DNA of 64,000 nt from Chryseobacterium viscerum (GCF_025949665.1 NZ_JAPDFT010000001.1:1488001-1552000), one strand, 5' to 3'; counted from the first letter of the stretch, positions 46,601 to 54,848 are shown. The notes: generated from the sequence alone by a model not told the origin. A program made the numbers and translations.

Positions 46601-46830
46601 GTGCAGGAGCTGAAATGAACAAAGGTCTTGCATGGGTAGTAATTGGTGGTTTGACATCGTCTCTATTCCTTACCTTGATTATTGTACCGGTAGTATACTC
46701 TTTATTTGACTCTGTTTTACGCAGAATGGGTAAAGATACAAAAGTAGACTACGAAGCTGAAATGAAGGCAGATTATGTACACAGAGAACTAAATGAAGAC
46801 GGATTTACTCCGAAACATTTAGATAAATAA
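43642..46830 (+). CDS. RND efflux transporter (AcrB-like inner-membrane pump)
   Basis: A 1062-residue hydrophobe/amphiphile efflux pump with twelve membrane helices and two large periplasmic loops. Helix 4 has the proton-relay pair in GILVDDAIVVLENI, and helix 10 the lysine in GLVAKNAILIVDF, both essential in AcrB. Length fits. It exports drugs or toxic compounds with the two preceding gene products under control of the TetR protein. Substrate not predictable. Confidence 0.95.
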   Translation: MKLAEISIKRPSLVIVLFTILTLGGILSYTLMGYELIPKFETNMVTISTVYPGASPAEVETSVTRKIEDAVGSLENVKKVESSSYESLSVIMVQLNDGADVDYALNDAQRKVNAILADLPDDVKAPSLNKFSLDDLPIITMSISSDKLNSKDLYDLLDKKIEPIFSRVNGVAQVDLVGGQEREIQVNLDEKKLQGYGLSIGDVQQAILSSNLDFPTGSLKTRTTKSTIRLSGKYKSTEEMNNLVVSNKNGAQVRLSDIATVFDSQKDVEKVARFNQFPTILMQVKKQSDANAVAVSESVQKTIKTVEEAYKVQGVKVKIVNDTTEFTLESANHVIFDLFLAIILVAIVMLLFLHSIRNAFIVMVSIPASLVAAFIGMNLMGYTLNLMSLLGLSLVVGILVDDAIVVLENIYRHMEMGKSKIRAAYDGASEIGFTVAAITLVIVVVFLPIAMSSGLVANILAQFCVTVVIATLLSLLASFTIIPWLSSRFGKLEHLTGKNWFEKFILWFEGLIDKFTHWITGILEWCLKTTLRRISTVVITFIVLISSFMLVAFGFIGGEFFPPIDRGQFLVQMELSKDATVEKTNQLTLDVEKFLRNDKDVVDLITTVGQQSTGFGGAQATTYQSEVQVNLTDKSERSESTNIKAAKIKRQLEEKFTGVEFKTAPIGIMGAENAPIEMVVTGPDNETAVKEATRILELLKKVPGAVDAELSTDTGSPEVQVSIDRDKMSSLGLNLSNVGQTMQTAFNGNTDGKFRAGEYEYDINIRFGDVNRQSIDDVKNLMFTNPQGQQVRLSQFAEVKMGSGPSLLERRDKSPSVKVRAKAVGRPVGDVANEWANQFMNSNKKPIGVDYIWSGDMENQQEGFGTLGIALLAAIVLVYLVMVSLYDSFVYPFVVLFSIPLAMIGVMVILALTANSLNIFTMLGMIMLIGLVAKNAILIVDFTNARKAAGANTHDALVQANHARLRPILMTTIAMIFGMLPIALATGAGAEMNKGLAWVVIGGLTSSLFLTLIIVPVVYSLFDSVLRRMGKDTKVDYEAEMKADYVHRELNEDGFTPKHLDK

Positions 46831-46853
46831 AAATTAAACCTTTAATTAACCGA

Positions 46854-46884
46854 AAGCGCCTCAGAATTTCTGAGGCGCTTTTTT
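46854..46884 (+). terminator. Intrinsic terminator of the RND operon
   Basis: AAGCGCCTCAGAA pairs with TTCTGAGGCGCTT and is followed by a T-run, 24 bases after the stop codon. Confidence 0.9.
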
Positions 46885-46904
46885 ATGTTGATATATAATA
46901 TAGA

Positions 46905-47195
46905 TTTTGGCTAAAGCCGAAGGATGAGTTTTATTATTGTAAATGGGCTAAAGCCCATTTCTATTGATGAGTAATCATATAGCAATATACCTATGTAGAG
47001 AAAAATAAAATTGTTTTTAGGTTAAATTATTGGTCTGTGTCATTCTGAACGAAATAAATTGTAGTGAAGAATCTCATGGATAGATTACAAATGAGATTCT
47101 TCCTTCTTAGAATGACAAACCTAATTAAAATATTCAATAGGAGTGGGCTTTAGCCCACTTAATTCTATAATGTTCATTATCGGCTTTAGCCAAAA
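46905..47195. repeat. Nested inverted-repeat intergenic element
   Basis: Outer arms: TTTTGGCTAAAGCCGA (46905-46920) and TGGGCTAAAGCCCATT (46944-46959) with CTATTG on the left, mirrored by CAATAG, TGGGCTTTAGCCCA (47144-47157) and CGGCTTTAGCCAAAA (47181-47195) on the right. Inner arms: GTCATTCT (47039-47046) with AGAATGAC (47109-47116), and a perfect 12-bp pair GAAGAATCTCAT (47066-47077) with ATGAGATTCTTC (47091-47102). No gene inside. The GTCATTCTGAAC...GAAGAATCTC words match a repeat seen in many genomes in my recollection, so it is probably a dispersed non-coding element. Confidence 0.75.
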
Positions 47196-47220
47196 CATAA
47201 TATCCGGTTTTTGGCAACAA

Positions 47221-47250
47221 AAAAGCTTCCAGCATGTACTGAAAGCTTTT
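47221..47250 (-). terminator. Likely terminator after the DnaJ-KTSC gene
   Basis: AAAAGCTT and AAGCTTTT arms separated by about 14 bases, just beyond the stop codon on the minus strand. Confidence 0.5.
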
Positions 47251-47271
47251 ATATATTGTAATGTAGAAAAA

Positions 47272-47718
47272 TTAATCTGCCATAGCCTCTCCGGACTTTC
47301 TGTAGATAAAGTTTCCATAGATGTGTCTTCTTGCGAAACGGCTTGGTGAATCAGCATTGATCATTTTGATATAAGTATTTTTAGGAACTCCCATGTACTC
47401 GTACATATTTCCGTTCAGGTGCTGAACCGTTAAAATCGATTTCTCAAGATAAAAATCCTGAATGTTAGATTTCGTAATGGTTTCGGTATATTCTTCTTTG
47501 TATTTTTCCTGTGTTTCAGAATTGATACTTACCAAAAAATGATATGCTTCAATTACAGACTTGCTTTTTTCTTCAGCTTCTATTTTTCCGGATTCATCAT
47601 TAATGAATTTATCAGGATGTGTATCTTTCATCACATTTCTGTAAATCGTCTTTAATTCTTTTAAAGTAACATTTTTATCTACTCCAAGAAGTGTTCTGTG
47701 CTCACCAATTTTTTTCAT
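47272..47718 (-). CDS. J-domain protein fused to a KTSC domain
   Basis: A 148-residue protein. Residues 1-70 are a J domain with the HPDK motif (in DTHPDKF), which stimulates an Hsp70 such as DnaK. Residues about 85-148 fit the KTSC family (LTVQHLNGNMYEYMGVP, then SRFARRHIYGNFIYR). KTSC domains are proposed to bind nucleic acids or partner proteins. The fusion gives a small co-chaperone with a dedicated client or site. Start upstream is supported by the promoter-like block at 47744-47766. Confidence 0.85.
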   Translation of the reverse strand: MKKIGEHRTLLGVDKNVTLKELKTIYRNVMKDTHPDKFINDESGKIEAEEKSKSVIEAYHFLVSINSETQEKYKEEYTETITKSNIQDFYLEKSILTVQHLNGNMYEYMGVPKNTYIKMINADSPSRFARRHIYGNFIYRKSGEAMAD

Positions 47719-47743
47719 ATCTCTAACCCTTATTTTCGGGGTG

Positions 47744-47766
47744 CAAAATTAAGCAATTAAATTCAA
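47744..47766 (-). promoter_or_regulatory. Promoter-like block shared with the 48949-49713 gene
   Basis: On the minus strand TTGAATTTAA, three variable bases, then CTTAATTTTGCACC. TAATTTTG fits the -7 consensus. Almost the same block stands before the 48949 gene at 49753-49780. The TTG lies only 12 bases from the -7 box, which is unusually short. Confidence 0.5.
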
Positions 47767-47867
47767 AAAACCATAACTTATTCATTATTAATTTATTTCG
47801 TGGATTTTTGAGGTGGAAAAATATTATGACTACAGACAGATGAAATTTGTATAGTTAACCCTTACAG

Positions 47868-48764
47868 CTAATTAAACCCCGAATAAAGGTTTTTATTCAG
47901 TTTAAAATAAATAAACCCGTTCTTAAAATCAATCACAGTATTGAATCTTTTCAAAAACTGATTGCCAAAAAATCCTGCCATTTTTTCGGTAGCATCAATT
48001 CCTTCTGTGGAGGCAGAAAGTGTAATCGGGAGGTTATAAAGATATTTTTGGGTGAATTTTACAGCCGGACAAAGAACAACAGGCATTTCATATACTGAGC
48101 CATCAGAGCCTCTTGCCGTGGCTTTGCCTATGGTTTTCATAACTTTTACCAGCCCATTACTTTTGGCAAAAGGAGAAGCTATGGTAAGCGCATCATCCGC
48201 TCCGCTGTCAAGCCCGAAAAAGCCTGAATATTCTTTATCATTCACTATTATACTACTTTCTACAGCAGGATAATTGTCAATCATATGGAGCTTTACTTTC
48301 TCATATCCTGCTAAATCCATGGACAGATCATTTTCTTCATAAAAACGGATTTTATTTTGATGATAATCAATTTCAATGATTTTCCCCTTCATCAGATCCG
48401 TTCCGAAAACCCCGTCAAAATTTGCGGAATCATAGGGAATAAGAGTAAACTGTATATCATTTTTCTGAATGTTTCCAAACTGTACTGTATTGTTGCTGCT
48501 GTAATCAACCGTATTCACTCCGTTTGATCCTTTATTTTCAGACTGTCCATCAATTTTCAACGGTACTTTTTTCTTTGCATTGATATTGATGACAGAACCA
48601 TCGGCGCCTGTATCAAACAGGAACTTTATACTGTCAGTTTTATTGACTTTACAGTATACATAAACAGAATTGTTTTCCAGGGAAAAAGGAAGGGTAGTGG
48701 GTACCTTTTGGGCTGACACCGCTATAGAAAATAGCAATATCAGAAGAATAACGATGAGTTTCAT
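47868..48764 (-). CDS. Exported retropepsin-like aspartic protease
   Basis: A 298-residue protein with a signal peptide ending VSAQ. It has two pepsin-type half-sites: FLFDTGADGS (first aspartate) and FFGLDSGADDA (second), so it folds as a single-chain double retropepsin. A GVFGTDLM block supports the family. Periplasmic; substrate unknown. Single gene. Confidence 0.85.
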   Translation of the reverse strand: MKLIVILLILLFSIAVSAQKVPTTLPFSLENNSVYVYCKVNKTDSIKFLFDTGADGSVININAKKKVPLKIDGQSENKGSNGVNTVDYSSNNTVQFGNIQKNDIQFTLIPYDSANFDGVFGTDLMKGKIIEIDYHQNKIRFYEENDLSMDLAGYEKVKLHMIDNYPAVESSIIVNDKEYSGFFGLDSGADDALTIASPFAKSNGLVKVMKTIGKATARGSDGSVYEMPVVLCPAVKFTQKYLYNLPITLSASTEGIDATEKMAGFFGNQFLKRFNTVIDFKNGFIYFKLNKNLYSGFN

Positions 48765-48874
48765 AGGTTAGTTTTAGAAGTACGAAAATAGAGGTAATGA
48801 GCACTTTTACAAAGAAATAACTAGCCATTAACCCTCCTTTAACTGTTCCTTAACCGTTTCCTATAATAATTTCA

Positions 48875-48903
48875 CAAAAAAACAGTACCCAATCTGAGTA
48901 CTG
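48875..48903 (-). terminator. Intrinsic terminator after the 48949 gene
   Basis: CAGTAC (48883-48888) pairs with GTACTG (48898-48903), and the minus strand then has a seven-T run. Confidence 0.75.
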
Positions 48904-48948
48904 CAGTTATATTTTTTAATAATTAAATCTTTCAATCTTTTAATGATC

Positions 48949-49713
48949 CTACGGCTCATCACAGGTTCTTTTCAGCTTTGTAAAGATCTTATCAAAATCT
49001 TTGTAAGAAGTTACCTCATCTTCACGTTTCTGTCTGAAGCTGCTGTTGGCACAGTTGTGAAAGCCAAGACCAATAAGGTCTATCAGTGCATAATCTTCTT
49101 TTTGCGGATCATTCATTTTGGCATCAAATCTTGCCATTACACTTTTCGGATCAGCATTATTTTTACTCTTAAGTTCAGTGTAGTTTTTCCATGCAGCAAA
49201 CATCTTTTCTCTGTCCGGAGAGGATATAGCGTCAATCTGTTCTCTGCAGGTATTGTAATATTTGCTGTTTTTAAGGGTGGAAGGATCAGAATAAGCTAGA
49301 ATCTCTTCTTTATTCAGCTGGTATTCATTTTCAAAAGAATCAATGGTATTTTCCATTAATTTTTTCCATCTGGGAAGATCAATAACTTTAATACTGTACA
49401 ATTCCTTTTTCTTTTCCTCATATTGCTTTTCAAGATCCTGTAAGTAAGCTTCTCTGTTTTGACGGATTTCTTCAAGCTGGGAAAGTTTAAAAACAGGGCG
49501 GGTATCAAATACAACCCCATTGAACTGATACAAAAGCTTATTGACTCCGTCTATTTCTTCTTTTTTATATTTAGCCGAATCAAAATACCCTTTATTGTCA
49601 CAATTGAAAGTCTGATAACTATAAGGTGTCAGATTGTTTGTTTTTGCTGGAGCTTTTTGCCCCCATATAGTAATGGATAAGGCCAGTGCAAGCCCAATCA
49701 TCATTTTTTTCAT
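48949..49713 (-). CDS. Secreted hypothetical helical protein
   Basis: A 254-residue protein with a signal peptide (MKKMMIGLALALSITIWG core), followed by a mostly helical, Lys/Glu-rich body with four Cys residues that could form disulphides (NCDNKG, NTCREQ, HNCANS, RTCDEP). I know no family. A start at 49719 adds two residues and is less likely. Single gene with its own terminator. Confidence 0.6.
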   Translation of the reverse strand: MKKMMIGLALALSITIWGQKAPAKTNNLTPYSYQTFNCDNKGYFDSAKYKKEEIDGVNKLLYQFNGVVFDTRPVFKLSQLEEIRQNREAYLQDLEKQYEEKKKELYSIKVIDLPRWKKLMENTIDSFENEYQLNKEEILAYSDPSTLKNSKYYNTCREQIDAISSPDREKMFAAWKNYTELKSKNNADPKSVMARFDAKMNDPQKEDYALIDLIGLGFHNCANSSFRQKREDEVTSYKDFDKIFTKLKRTCDEP

Positions 49714-49752
49714 GCACATAAGTTCTGAAAGAATCCGAATTTTTCTGAATTT

Positions 49753-49780
49753 CGGTGCAAAATTAAGGCTTTAAATTCAA
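49753..49780 (-). promoter_or_regulatory. Promoter-like block shared with the DnaJ-KTSC gene
   Basis: On the minus strand TTGAATTTAA, three variable bases, CTTAATTTTGCACC, identical to the block at 47744-47766 except in the three middle bases and the bases after CACC. Confidence 0.5.
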
Positions 49781-49923
49781 AATCTAAAGAATTAAATAGA
49801 TTTTCTCAATAGATTTCCAATATTTTATAAAGATTTTGTACCTGCATTTTATTTTTTGCAAAACTAGGAGAATAAAACACTAAAAAACGGGTAAAGAAAA
49901 CCAAAACGTAGTGTATTTTTTAC

Positions 49924-50304
49924 CTAGTAATAGTTGCTTACTTCAATAAGATTCTGATCAGGATCGCGGAAGTAAACCGATTTGATTTTTCCTACAGCTC
50001 CGGTTCTGTCTACAATCCCTTCAATGATTTCTACCTTTTTCTGTCTGAGCTCTTCCATTACATCATGAATGTCTGTTTGTGCTATAAAACAAAGGTCTGC
50101 AGAACCACTGGTAGGATATTCTGCTTTAGGCTCAAACTCATGTCCTTTCTGATGCAGATTGATCTTTTGATTTCCGAAGATCAGTGCTTTTCTGTTATCT
50201 CCAAAAATGACTGCTTCAAATCCCATCACATGGGTGTAGAATTCAATAGTTTTATCAATATCTGCCACAGTTAAGACAAGATGGTCAAGGTTCTTTATTT
50301 TCAT
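49924..50304 (-). CDS. VOC family protein (glyoxalase/bleomycin-resistance fold)
   Basis: A 126-residue vicinal-oxygen-chelate protein. It opens with NLDHLVLTVADIDKTIEFY with the first metal-ligand His, and ends with the VYFRDPDQNLIEVSNY block with the last Glu. A central INLHQ adds another ligand. Members act on small molecules or bind antibiotics; the substrate is unknown. Single gene. Confidence 0.88.
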   Translation of the reverse strand: MKIKNLDHLVLTVADIDKTIEFYTHVMGFEAVIFGDNRKALIFGNQKINLHQKGHEFEPKAEYPTSGSADLCFIAQTDIHDVMEELRQKKVEIIEGIVDRTGAVGKIKSVYFRDPDQNLIEVSNYY

Positions 50305-50423
50305 AATTTACTTTTAAGCATTAATTCTGAACAAAATTAAGGGTATTTGTAAGCCTGTTGTTACTGTTATTGATTGTTTTTTTAGATTTAAAATAATAGA
50401 TTTACACGAATTAACACGAAATC

Positions 50424-50624
50424 ATGATCTATTATTTTTTTCTTCTTTTTATTATCGCCGTTTTTGGAGGAATCGCTTATCTTATAATGCGTTTTTTCAA
50501 TAAATGGACCCGAAATAATAAGTATGAAGTTCTTTTTAACACCTTAATATTTATCGGATCTTTTTTTCTGGTATCATTTGTCGGTATCTATATTTTCCTT
50601 TCTAGTCTGGATTTTTCCCGTTAA
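50424..50624 (+). CDS. Small two-helix membrane protein (possible)
   Basis: A 66-residue frame with two hydrophobic segments (about 3-23 and 38-59) separated by a basic loop with FNKWTRNNKY, which fits positive-inside topology. Its last 51 bases overlap the convergent DUF2306 gene. No promoter box is clear and the family is unknown, so I give even odds that it is real. Confidence 0.5.
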   Translation: MIYYFFLLFIIAVFGGIAYLIMRFFNKWTRNNKYEVLFNTLIFIGSFFLVSFVGIYIFLSSLDFSR

Positions 50625-51254
50625 CAAACGATCTTTTTTGAGAATTACATAAGCAATAGTCAGGTTGATCAAAAGGGCAGCCCAGACATTCAGTCCATAA
50701 AAAAGTTCATAATCATGCTGTGTTTCATTATACAGCAGATTCTTAACGATTCTGAATGTAATGGCTGTTGTAGTCACCGCATAGCTTAAAATCATATAAT
50801 TTCTATGCCTGATAATATTTCCTTTTTTAATAGAAAGTACAGACACAATGGTGAAATAGGCCCAGAGAACATCCTGTATCAGAAATCCTGTAATCCCGAT
50901 AAGGCCTCCATTTGAAAAAAGTCCCAGTACAAAACATGCCGGAACATTGATGATCAGAATATTGTAAACATATATTTTCCCAATGATCTTATGGAGGTCT
51001 CTGTTTTCAGCTAAAAACCGAGTTGAAAACTGCGTAAGACCAGTCAGAAGACAAAGCGTTATAGAAAAAATATGAATATAGAAAAAGGCCATCCAATACG
51101 GATTGCCGACTACCTGCTGTTTAAAGGCCAGAAACCCAATGTTTTTATCAAAAGAAGTATACTGAGAAATCGTTTTCAGCATGAGAATACTGAAAATTAA
51201 AACGGAAAATAAAGCGATTACTTTAATGATTTTTGTTCCTGACAACTTCATCAT
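50574..51254 (-). CDS. DUF2306 family membrane protein
   Basis: A 226-residue membrane protein with seven hydrophobic segments. It has a His in YIHIF at the second helix, an R-DLHKIIGKIYVY block and a RHRNYMILSYA block, with several His residues on helices, as in the DUF2306 family of putative cytochrome b561-like membrane proteins. Function unknown. Tail-to-tail overlap of 51 bases with the small frame at 50424. Confidence 0.75.
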   Translation of the reverse strand: MMKLSGTKIIKVIALFSVLIFSILMLKTISQYTSFDKNIGFLAFKQQVVGNPYWMAFFYIHIFSITLCLLTGLTQFSTRFLAENRDLHKIIGKIYVYNILIINVPACFVLGLFSNGGLIGITGFLIQDVLWAYFTIVSVLSIKKGNIIRHRNYMILSYAVTTTAITFRIVKNLLYNETQHDYELFYGLNVWAALLINLTIAYVILKKDRLLTGKIQTRKENIDTDK

Positions 51255-51375
51255 TTATTGATTAACAGATAAACTCTAGTGGATTGAAACTTAATTTTCC
51301 AAAACTTCTCTGATCTTTTAAATATACATTTTAGTCATCATTTATTATGGATCAATCAGCTTTTATATCCTGATT

Positions 51376-51957
51376 CTACATGATCCCTTTCATCCGCAAG
51401 TGCTGCAAAAGCATAATCGTTTTGGCGTCTTTGATTTCCCCGGTATCAATCATGGCCAGGCTTTCCTCAAAAGATAATTCAAGAACTTCTATATTTTCAC
51501 CTTCCTCTTCCAATCCGCCGCCGTCCGTGATCTTCATTTCATTTGAATATTCTGCAATAAAAAAATGAAGGATTTCTGTAACAGATCCGGGGGACATATA
51601 AGCTTCAAATACTTTTTCAACTCTGGAAATTTTATATCCGGTTTCCTCTTCTGTTTCCCTTTTTATACAATCTTCAGGATTATCATTATCCAAAAGTCCG
51701 GCACAGGCTTCAATGAGCATTCCTGTAGAATTCCCATTGATATAAGTTGGGAGCCGGAATTGTCTGGTCAGAATAACCGTGTTTGAAAGTGTGTTGTAAA
51801 GGAGAATAACAGCTCCGTTTCCGCGGTCGTAAGCCTCTCTGCTCTGAGTTTCTGTGGTTCCATCCTTTTTCAAAACAGAATAGGTGACTTTGTTCAGTGT
51901 ATACCAGTTGTTTGAAAGGACTTCTGTCTGAAGGATTTTGATATCAGGATTTTGCAT
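51376..51957 (-). CDS. NUDIX hydrolase (NudK-like)
   Basis: A 193-residue enzyme. The Nudix box reads [22 protein letters not shown], with all the required Gly, Arg and Glu residues. The N-terminal YTLNKVTY segment and the ADP-sugar/GDP-mannose-like [14 protein letters not shown] block suggest a nucleoside-diphosphosugar pyrophosphatase. The start overlaps the end of the DUF4406 gene by 14 bases, so the two are co-translated. Confidence 0.9.
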   Translation of the reverse strand: MQNPDIKILQTEVLSNNWYTLNKVTYSVLKKDGTTETQSREAYDRGNGAVILLYNTLSNTVILTRQFRLPTYINGNSTGMLIEACAGLLDNDNPEDCIKRETEEETGYKISRVEKVFEAYMSPGSVTEILHFFIAEYSNEMKITDGGGLEEEGENIEVLELSFEESLAMIDTGEIKDAKTIMLLQHLRMKGIM

Positions 51958-52303
51958 AAGGAATATCTTCTATGTTATAATAAATGGTCAGACCTCTTTC
52001 TTTGGCTATTCTTACATCCTCATCAGCTCCTTTTGAAGCTCCTTCTATACGCAGCACTGCATCACATTTTTCAAGTAGGGCATGAGCTACGGGATATTGT
52101 ATTTCCTGCCATGCTTCATCACCTATTTGCGTAGAGCCCGCAAGATGGATCAATGGCAGCGCAACCCATTCCCCGATAATTGGAATGTGTCCTTTTCTAA
52201 AGATGGGAAGAGCAACGGCTTCAAGATTGTGAAGATTCTGCTGGATAAGCTGTGGATCATCATTCGTTCCGCTGCGGTAAGGACCTGCAATAAGTATAAA
52301 CAT
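51944..52303 (-). CDS. DUF4406 domain protein
   Basis: A 119-residue protein with [10 protein letters not shown] at the N-terminus, a [11 protein letters not shown] central segment, and [25 protein letters not shown]. This is DUF4406, related to nucleoside 2-deoxyribosyltransferases. Overlap with the NUDIX gene suggests a shared nucleotide-cleaning role, which is inference. Confidence 0.82.
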   Translation of the reverse strand: MFILIAGPYRSGTNDDPQLIQQNLHNLEAVALPIFRKGHIPIIGEWVALPLIHLAGSTQIGDEAWQEIQYPVAHALLEKCDAVLRIEGASKGADEDVRIAKERGLTIYYNIEDIPYAKS

Positions 52304-52358
52304 AATTTTTTTTTTGAGTAAAGTAACAGAACTTTCAGAATAAAAAAAATAATATAGC

Positions 52359-52949
52359 TTAAGAGAAACTGTTTTTTTGTTTAGATTTTATAAGGCTTAA
52401 AAATTCAGGAGTAATCCCTAAATAAGAAGCAATTTGTTTTTGCCTGATACGTTTTACCGCTTCAGGATATTTCTGAAGAAAGTTATAATAGCGTTCTTCT
52501 GCAGGTAAAGAAAGGTTTTCAATTGTTCGGAGCTGTTCTCTTATATAAGCATTCTGCATCATAATCCGGAAAAAACGTTCAAATTTCGGAACTTTGTGAT
52601 AAAGGTCATCCAAATGATCTTTCTGAAGCTGCAAAATACAGCTTTCTTCTAATGCTTCTATATTCAGCATGGCAGGTTTTTGATTGATAAAGCAGTACAT
52701 ATCGGTGATCCACCAATCAGGAACAGCAAACATGATCGTAGCTTCCTTTCCTGTGGTATCTATATGAAAAGCTCTCAAAATTCCAGTATGAACAAAATTA
52801 ATTTCTTTACATGCCTGTTGCTGCTGCAAAATTAATTCTTTCTTAGCAACTTTTTTTTCTTTTAATAGAGACAGAAAATAAGACTGCTCCTTATTGGTAA
52901 GTGAAATATGCCTGGAAATATTTTTTAGAATTAAATGTTCTTCCTCCAT
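52359..52949 (-). CDS. Crp/Fnr-family transcriptional regulator
   Basis: A 196-residue regulator with an N-terminal cyclic-nucleotide-binding-like beta roll (LILQQQQACKEINFVHTGILRAF) and a C-terminal helix-turn-helix (KRIRQKQIASYLGITPEFLSLIKSK). No Fnr-type Cys cluster is seen. Its start is 4 bases after the stop of the TIGR01777 gene, so it is the last gene of a five-gene operon. Effector unknown. Confidence 0.88.
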   Translation of the reverse strand: MEEEHLILKNISRHISLTNKEQSYFLSLLKEKKVAKKELILQQQQACKEINFVHTGILRAFHIDTTGKEATIMFAVPDWWITDMYCFINQKPAMLNIEALEESCILQLQKDHLDDLYHKVPKFERFFRIMMQNAYIREQLRTIENLSLPAEERYYNFLQKYPEAVKRIRQKQIASYLGITPEFLSLIKSKQKNSFS

Positions 52950-52953
52950 TCTG

Positions 52954-53862
52954 CTAATGCTTTTGTAATAGATTCTTTAAAGCCTCATCCAGGTCCGGAA
53001 ACTTAAAATGAAACCCGGCATCCTGAATTTTCTGTGAAGAGGCTCTTGAACCTTCCAATATTGCCGTAGCCAGTTCTCCGAAGATGAGTTTCAGGACAAA
53101 TCCCGGAACATTGGGCATGAATAAAGGTTTTCCAAGTACTTTTGCAATCTTTTTTGTAAGATCTTTATTCGTAGTATGTTGCGGAGAAACAGCATTGTAG
53201 GCTCCTTCCATTGTTGAATTTTTTAAAGCAAACTCATAAATAGAACAAATATCTTCAAGATGAATCCATGGCATATATTGCTTACCGCTTCCTAGCGGGG
53301 ATCCTATATAATATTGAATAGGTGGAATCATTTTCTTTAAAGCTCCGTCTTTTTCAGAAAGCACAACAGCAGTCCGTATTTTGACAACTCTTTCTGCCAG
53401 ATTCTTGTCTTTGAAATCATCAGCTGCTCTTTCCCATAAAACCACAACTTCACTTAGAAAATCATTGCCCGGAGAATCACTTTCAGTATAGAGTTTTTCC
53501 GAAGTTTCAGTACCATAAAAATTAATTCCAGAAGCTGAAATAAAAGACTTAAGTTTTATTTTATTTTTTCTTAAAGCAGTTTGAAGTAATTCCGCCGAAT
53601 CCACCCGGCTCGAGATCAGTTCTCTTTTTCTTTCCGGGGTCCAGCGTTTTTCTGAAATATTGGCACCGGCAAGATGAATAATGTGAGAGACATTTTCCAA
53701 AGCAGCTTCATCAATATTTCCTTTTCTGATATCCCATTCATATTCATTATCATATTTTTTTTTCCGGGTCAGAAATCTGATTTCATATTCCTTGTCTATC
53801 TTTTTGACCAGTTCTTTGGCGATCATACCACTGGCTCCGGTGATCAGAACAACTTCTTTCAT
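52954..53862 (-). CDS. TIGR01777 family NAD(P)-dependent oxidoreductase
   Basis: A 302-residue extended short-chain dehydrogenase. The nucleotide site is TGASGMIAKEL, followed by HLAGANI and RKRELISSRV, the TIGR01777 signature. The MPWIHLEDI and YNAVSPQH blocks also fit; the catalytic Tyr-Lys pair is not conserved in this family. The reaction is unknown; relatives are named epimerases. It overlaps no neighbour and lies in the operon with the Crp-type regulator. Confidence 0.88.
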   Translation of the reverse strand: MKEVVLITGASGMIAKELVKKIDKEYEIRFLTRKKKYDNEYEWDIRKGNIDEAALENVSHIIHLAGANISEKRWTPERKRELISSRVDSAELLQTALRKNKIKLKSFISASGINFYGTETSEKLYTESDSPGNDFLSEVVVLWERAADDFKDKNLAERVVKIRTAVVLSEKDGALKKMIPPIQYYIGSPLGSGKQYMPWIHLEDICSIYEFALKNSTMEGAYNAVSPQHTTNKDLTKKIAKVLGKPLFMPNVPGFVLKLIFGELATAILEGSRASSQKIQDAGFHFKFPDLDEALKNLLQKH

Positions 53863-53886
53863 AATACTTTATTTAAGGTGTGTGGG

Positions 53887-54231
53887 TTATGCCTGGTTCT
53901 TTACAATCAGTACAAAATCATCTTCCAGAAGTTTATAGCCATAATCATAAATAAACTTGTATTCAGAACCGTTTTTATAGACTTTCAGGTTGGTGAAATA
54001 ATCAAAATCAAAACCTAAGCCATCCAGCCTGGATCTGGCTACTTTTGTTTTACCGTCAGTATTGATTTCCATCAGGATGCGGTAATTTTTACGGAGTTTG
54101 TTGTTTACATTCCGCATCAGGTTGTTAGAATCCTTATTTTGCTTATTGTTATAGGCGTTACGGCAGGCATCGTTGCAAAACTTTTTATCAGACCTCCCGA
54201 TTATTTTTTCGCCACATTCCAGACAATTCAT
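53887..54231 (-). CDS. Zinc-ribbon hypothetical protein
   Basis: A 114-residue protein. The first 25 residues form a zinc ribbon (CLECG, then FCNDACR), like DUF2116 or YacG-type ribbons. The rest is a small alpha/beta domain with DGLGFDFDYFT and YDYGYKLLEDDFVLIV. I do not know the family name with confidence. It lies 4 bases after the HPP gene and 24 before the TIGR01777 gene in the same operon. Confidence 0.7.
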   Translation of the reverse strand: MNCLECGEKIIGRSDKKFCNDACRNAYNNKQNKDSNNLMRNVNNKLRKNYRILMEINTDGKTKVARSRLDGLGFDFDYFTNLKVYKNGSEYKFIYDYGYKLLEDDFVLIVKNQA

Positions 54232-54235
54232 CTTC

Positions 54236-54838
54236 TTATTTTTTTATTTTGTGGGGGTGTGCATGTCTTTTTCTTAACAGTTTCATGAATCTGCTGTGGG
54301 TAGGATAGCTTCTGTTAGGAGTAATATTATTAAAAAATAAAGCTACAAGCAGCAGAATGATACATCCCGAAAGAACGGGGGAGATCACATACCAATATCC
54401 CAATTCCGGAATTTTCCCGGTAGAACTTACCGCAATCAGGGCTGTAGCACCACCCGGTGGATGCAGGGTTTTGGTGTACTGCATCAATACAATAGAAAAG
54501 GCTACCGCTAAAGGAGCCGAAAGCCAGATAATATCCGGAACAAACTGATAAACCGTAACCCCTACCAATGCAGACAGGACATGTCCGCCTATAAGATTTC
54601 TGGGTTGTGCCAGCGGACTCTGTATTGCTCCATAAATAAGAACACTTGAAGCCCCAAAAGAGCCAATCAGGAATATATTCTCAGTTTCCATTAATGAATG
54701 TGACTGGATAAATGCAATGATTCCAATTCCGAAAAATGCACCCAAAAATGACCAGAAATGCTCTTTGTAATCAACAAGCGTTTCTTTATAAATCACATAT
54801 TTGGAAACTCTGAATGTTCTTTTTATGGTCTTCTTCAT
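54236..54838 (-). CDS. HPP family membrane protein
   Basis: A 200-residue membrane protein with about five hydrophobic segments. It has the defining TLHPPGGATAL motif at about 125-135 and the upstream GSFGASSVL..G....LAQPRN block of the HPP family. Plant members carry nitrite across the chloroplast membrane. Here substrate is unknown. It follows the arginase-like gene by 10 bases in a five-gene operon. Confidence 0.88.
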   Translation of the reverse strand: MKKTIKRTFRVSKYVIYKETLVDYKEHFWSFLGAFFGIGIIAFIQSHSLMETENIFLIGSFGASSVLIYGAIQSPLAQPRNLIGGHVLSALVGVTVYQFVPDIIWLSAPLAVAFSIVLMQYTKTLHPPGGATALIAVSSTGKIPELGYWYVISPVLSGCIILLLVALFFNNITPNRSYPTHSRFMKLLRKRHAHPHKIKK

Positions 54839-54848
54839 TTAGTCTTCT

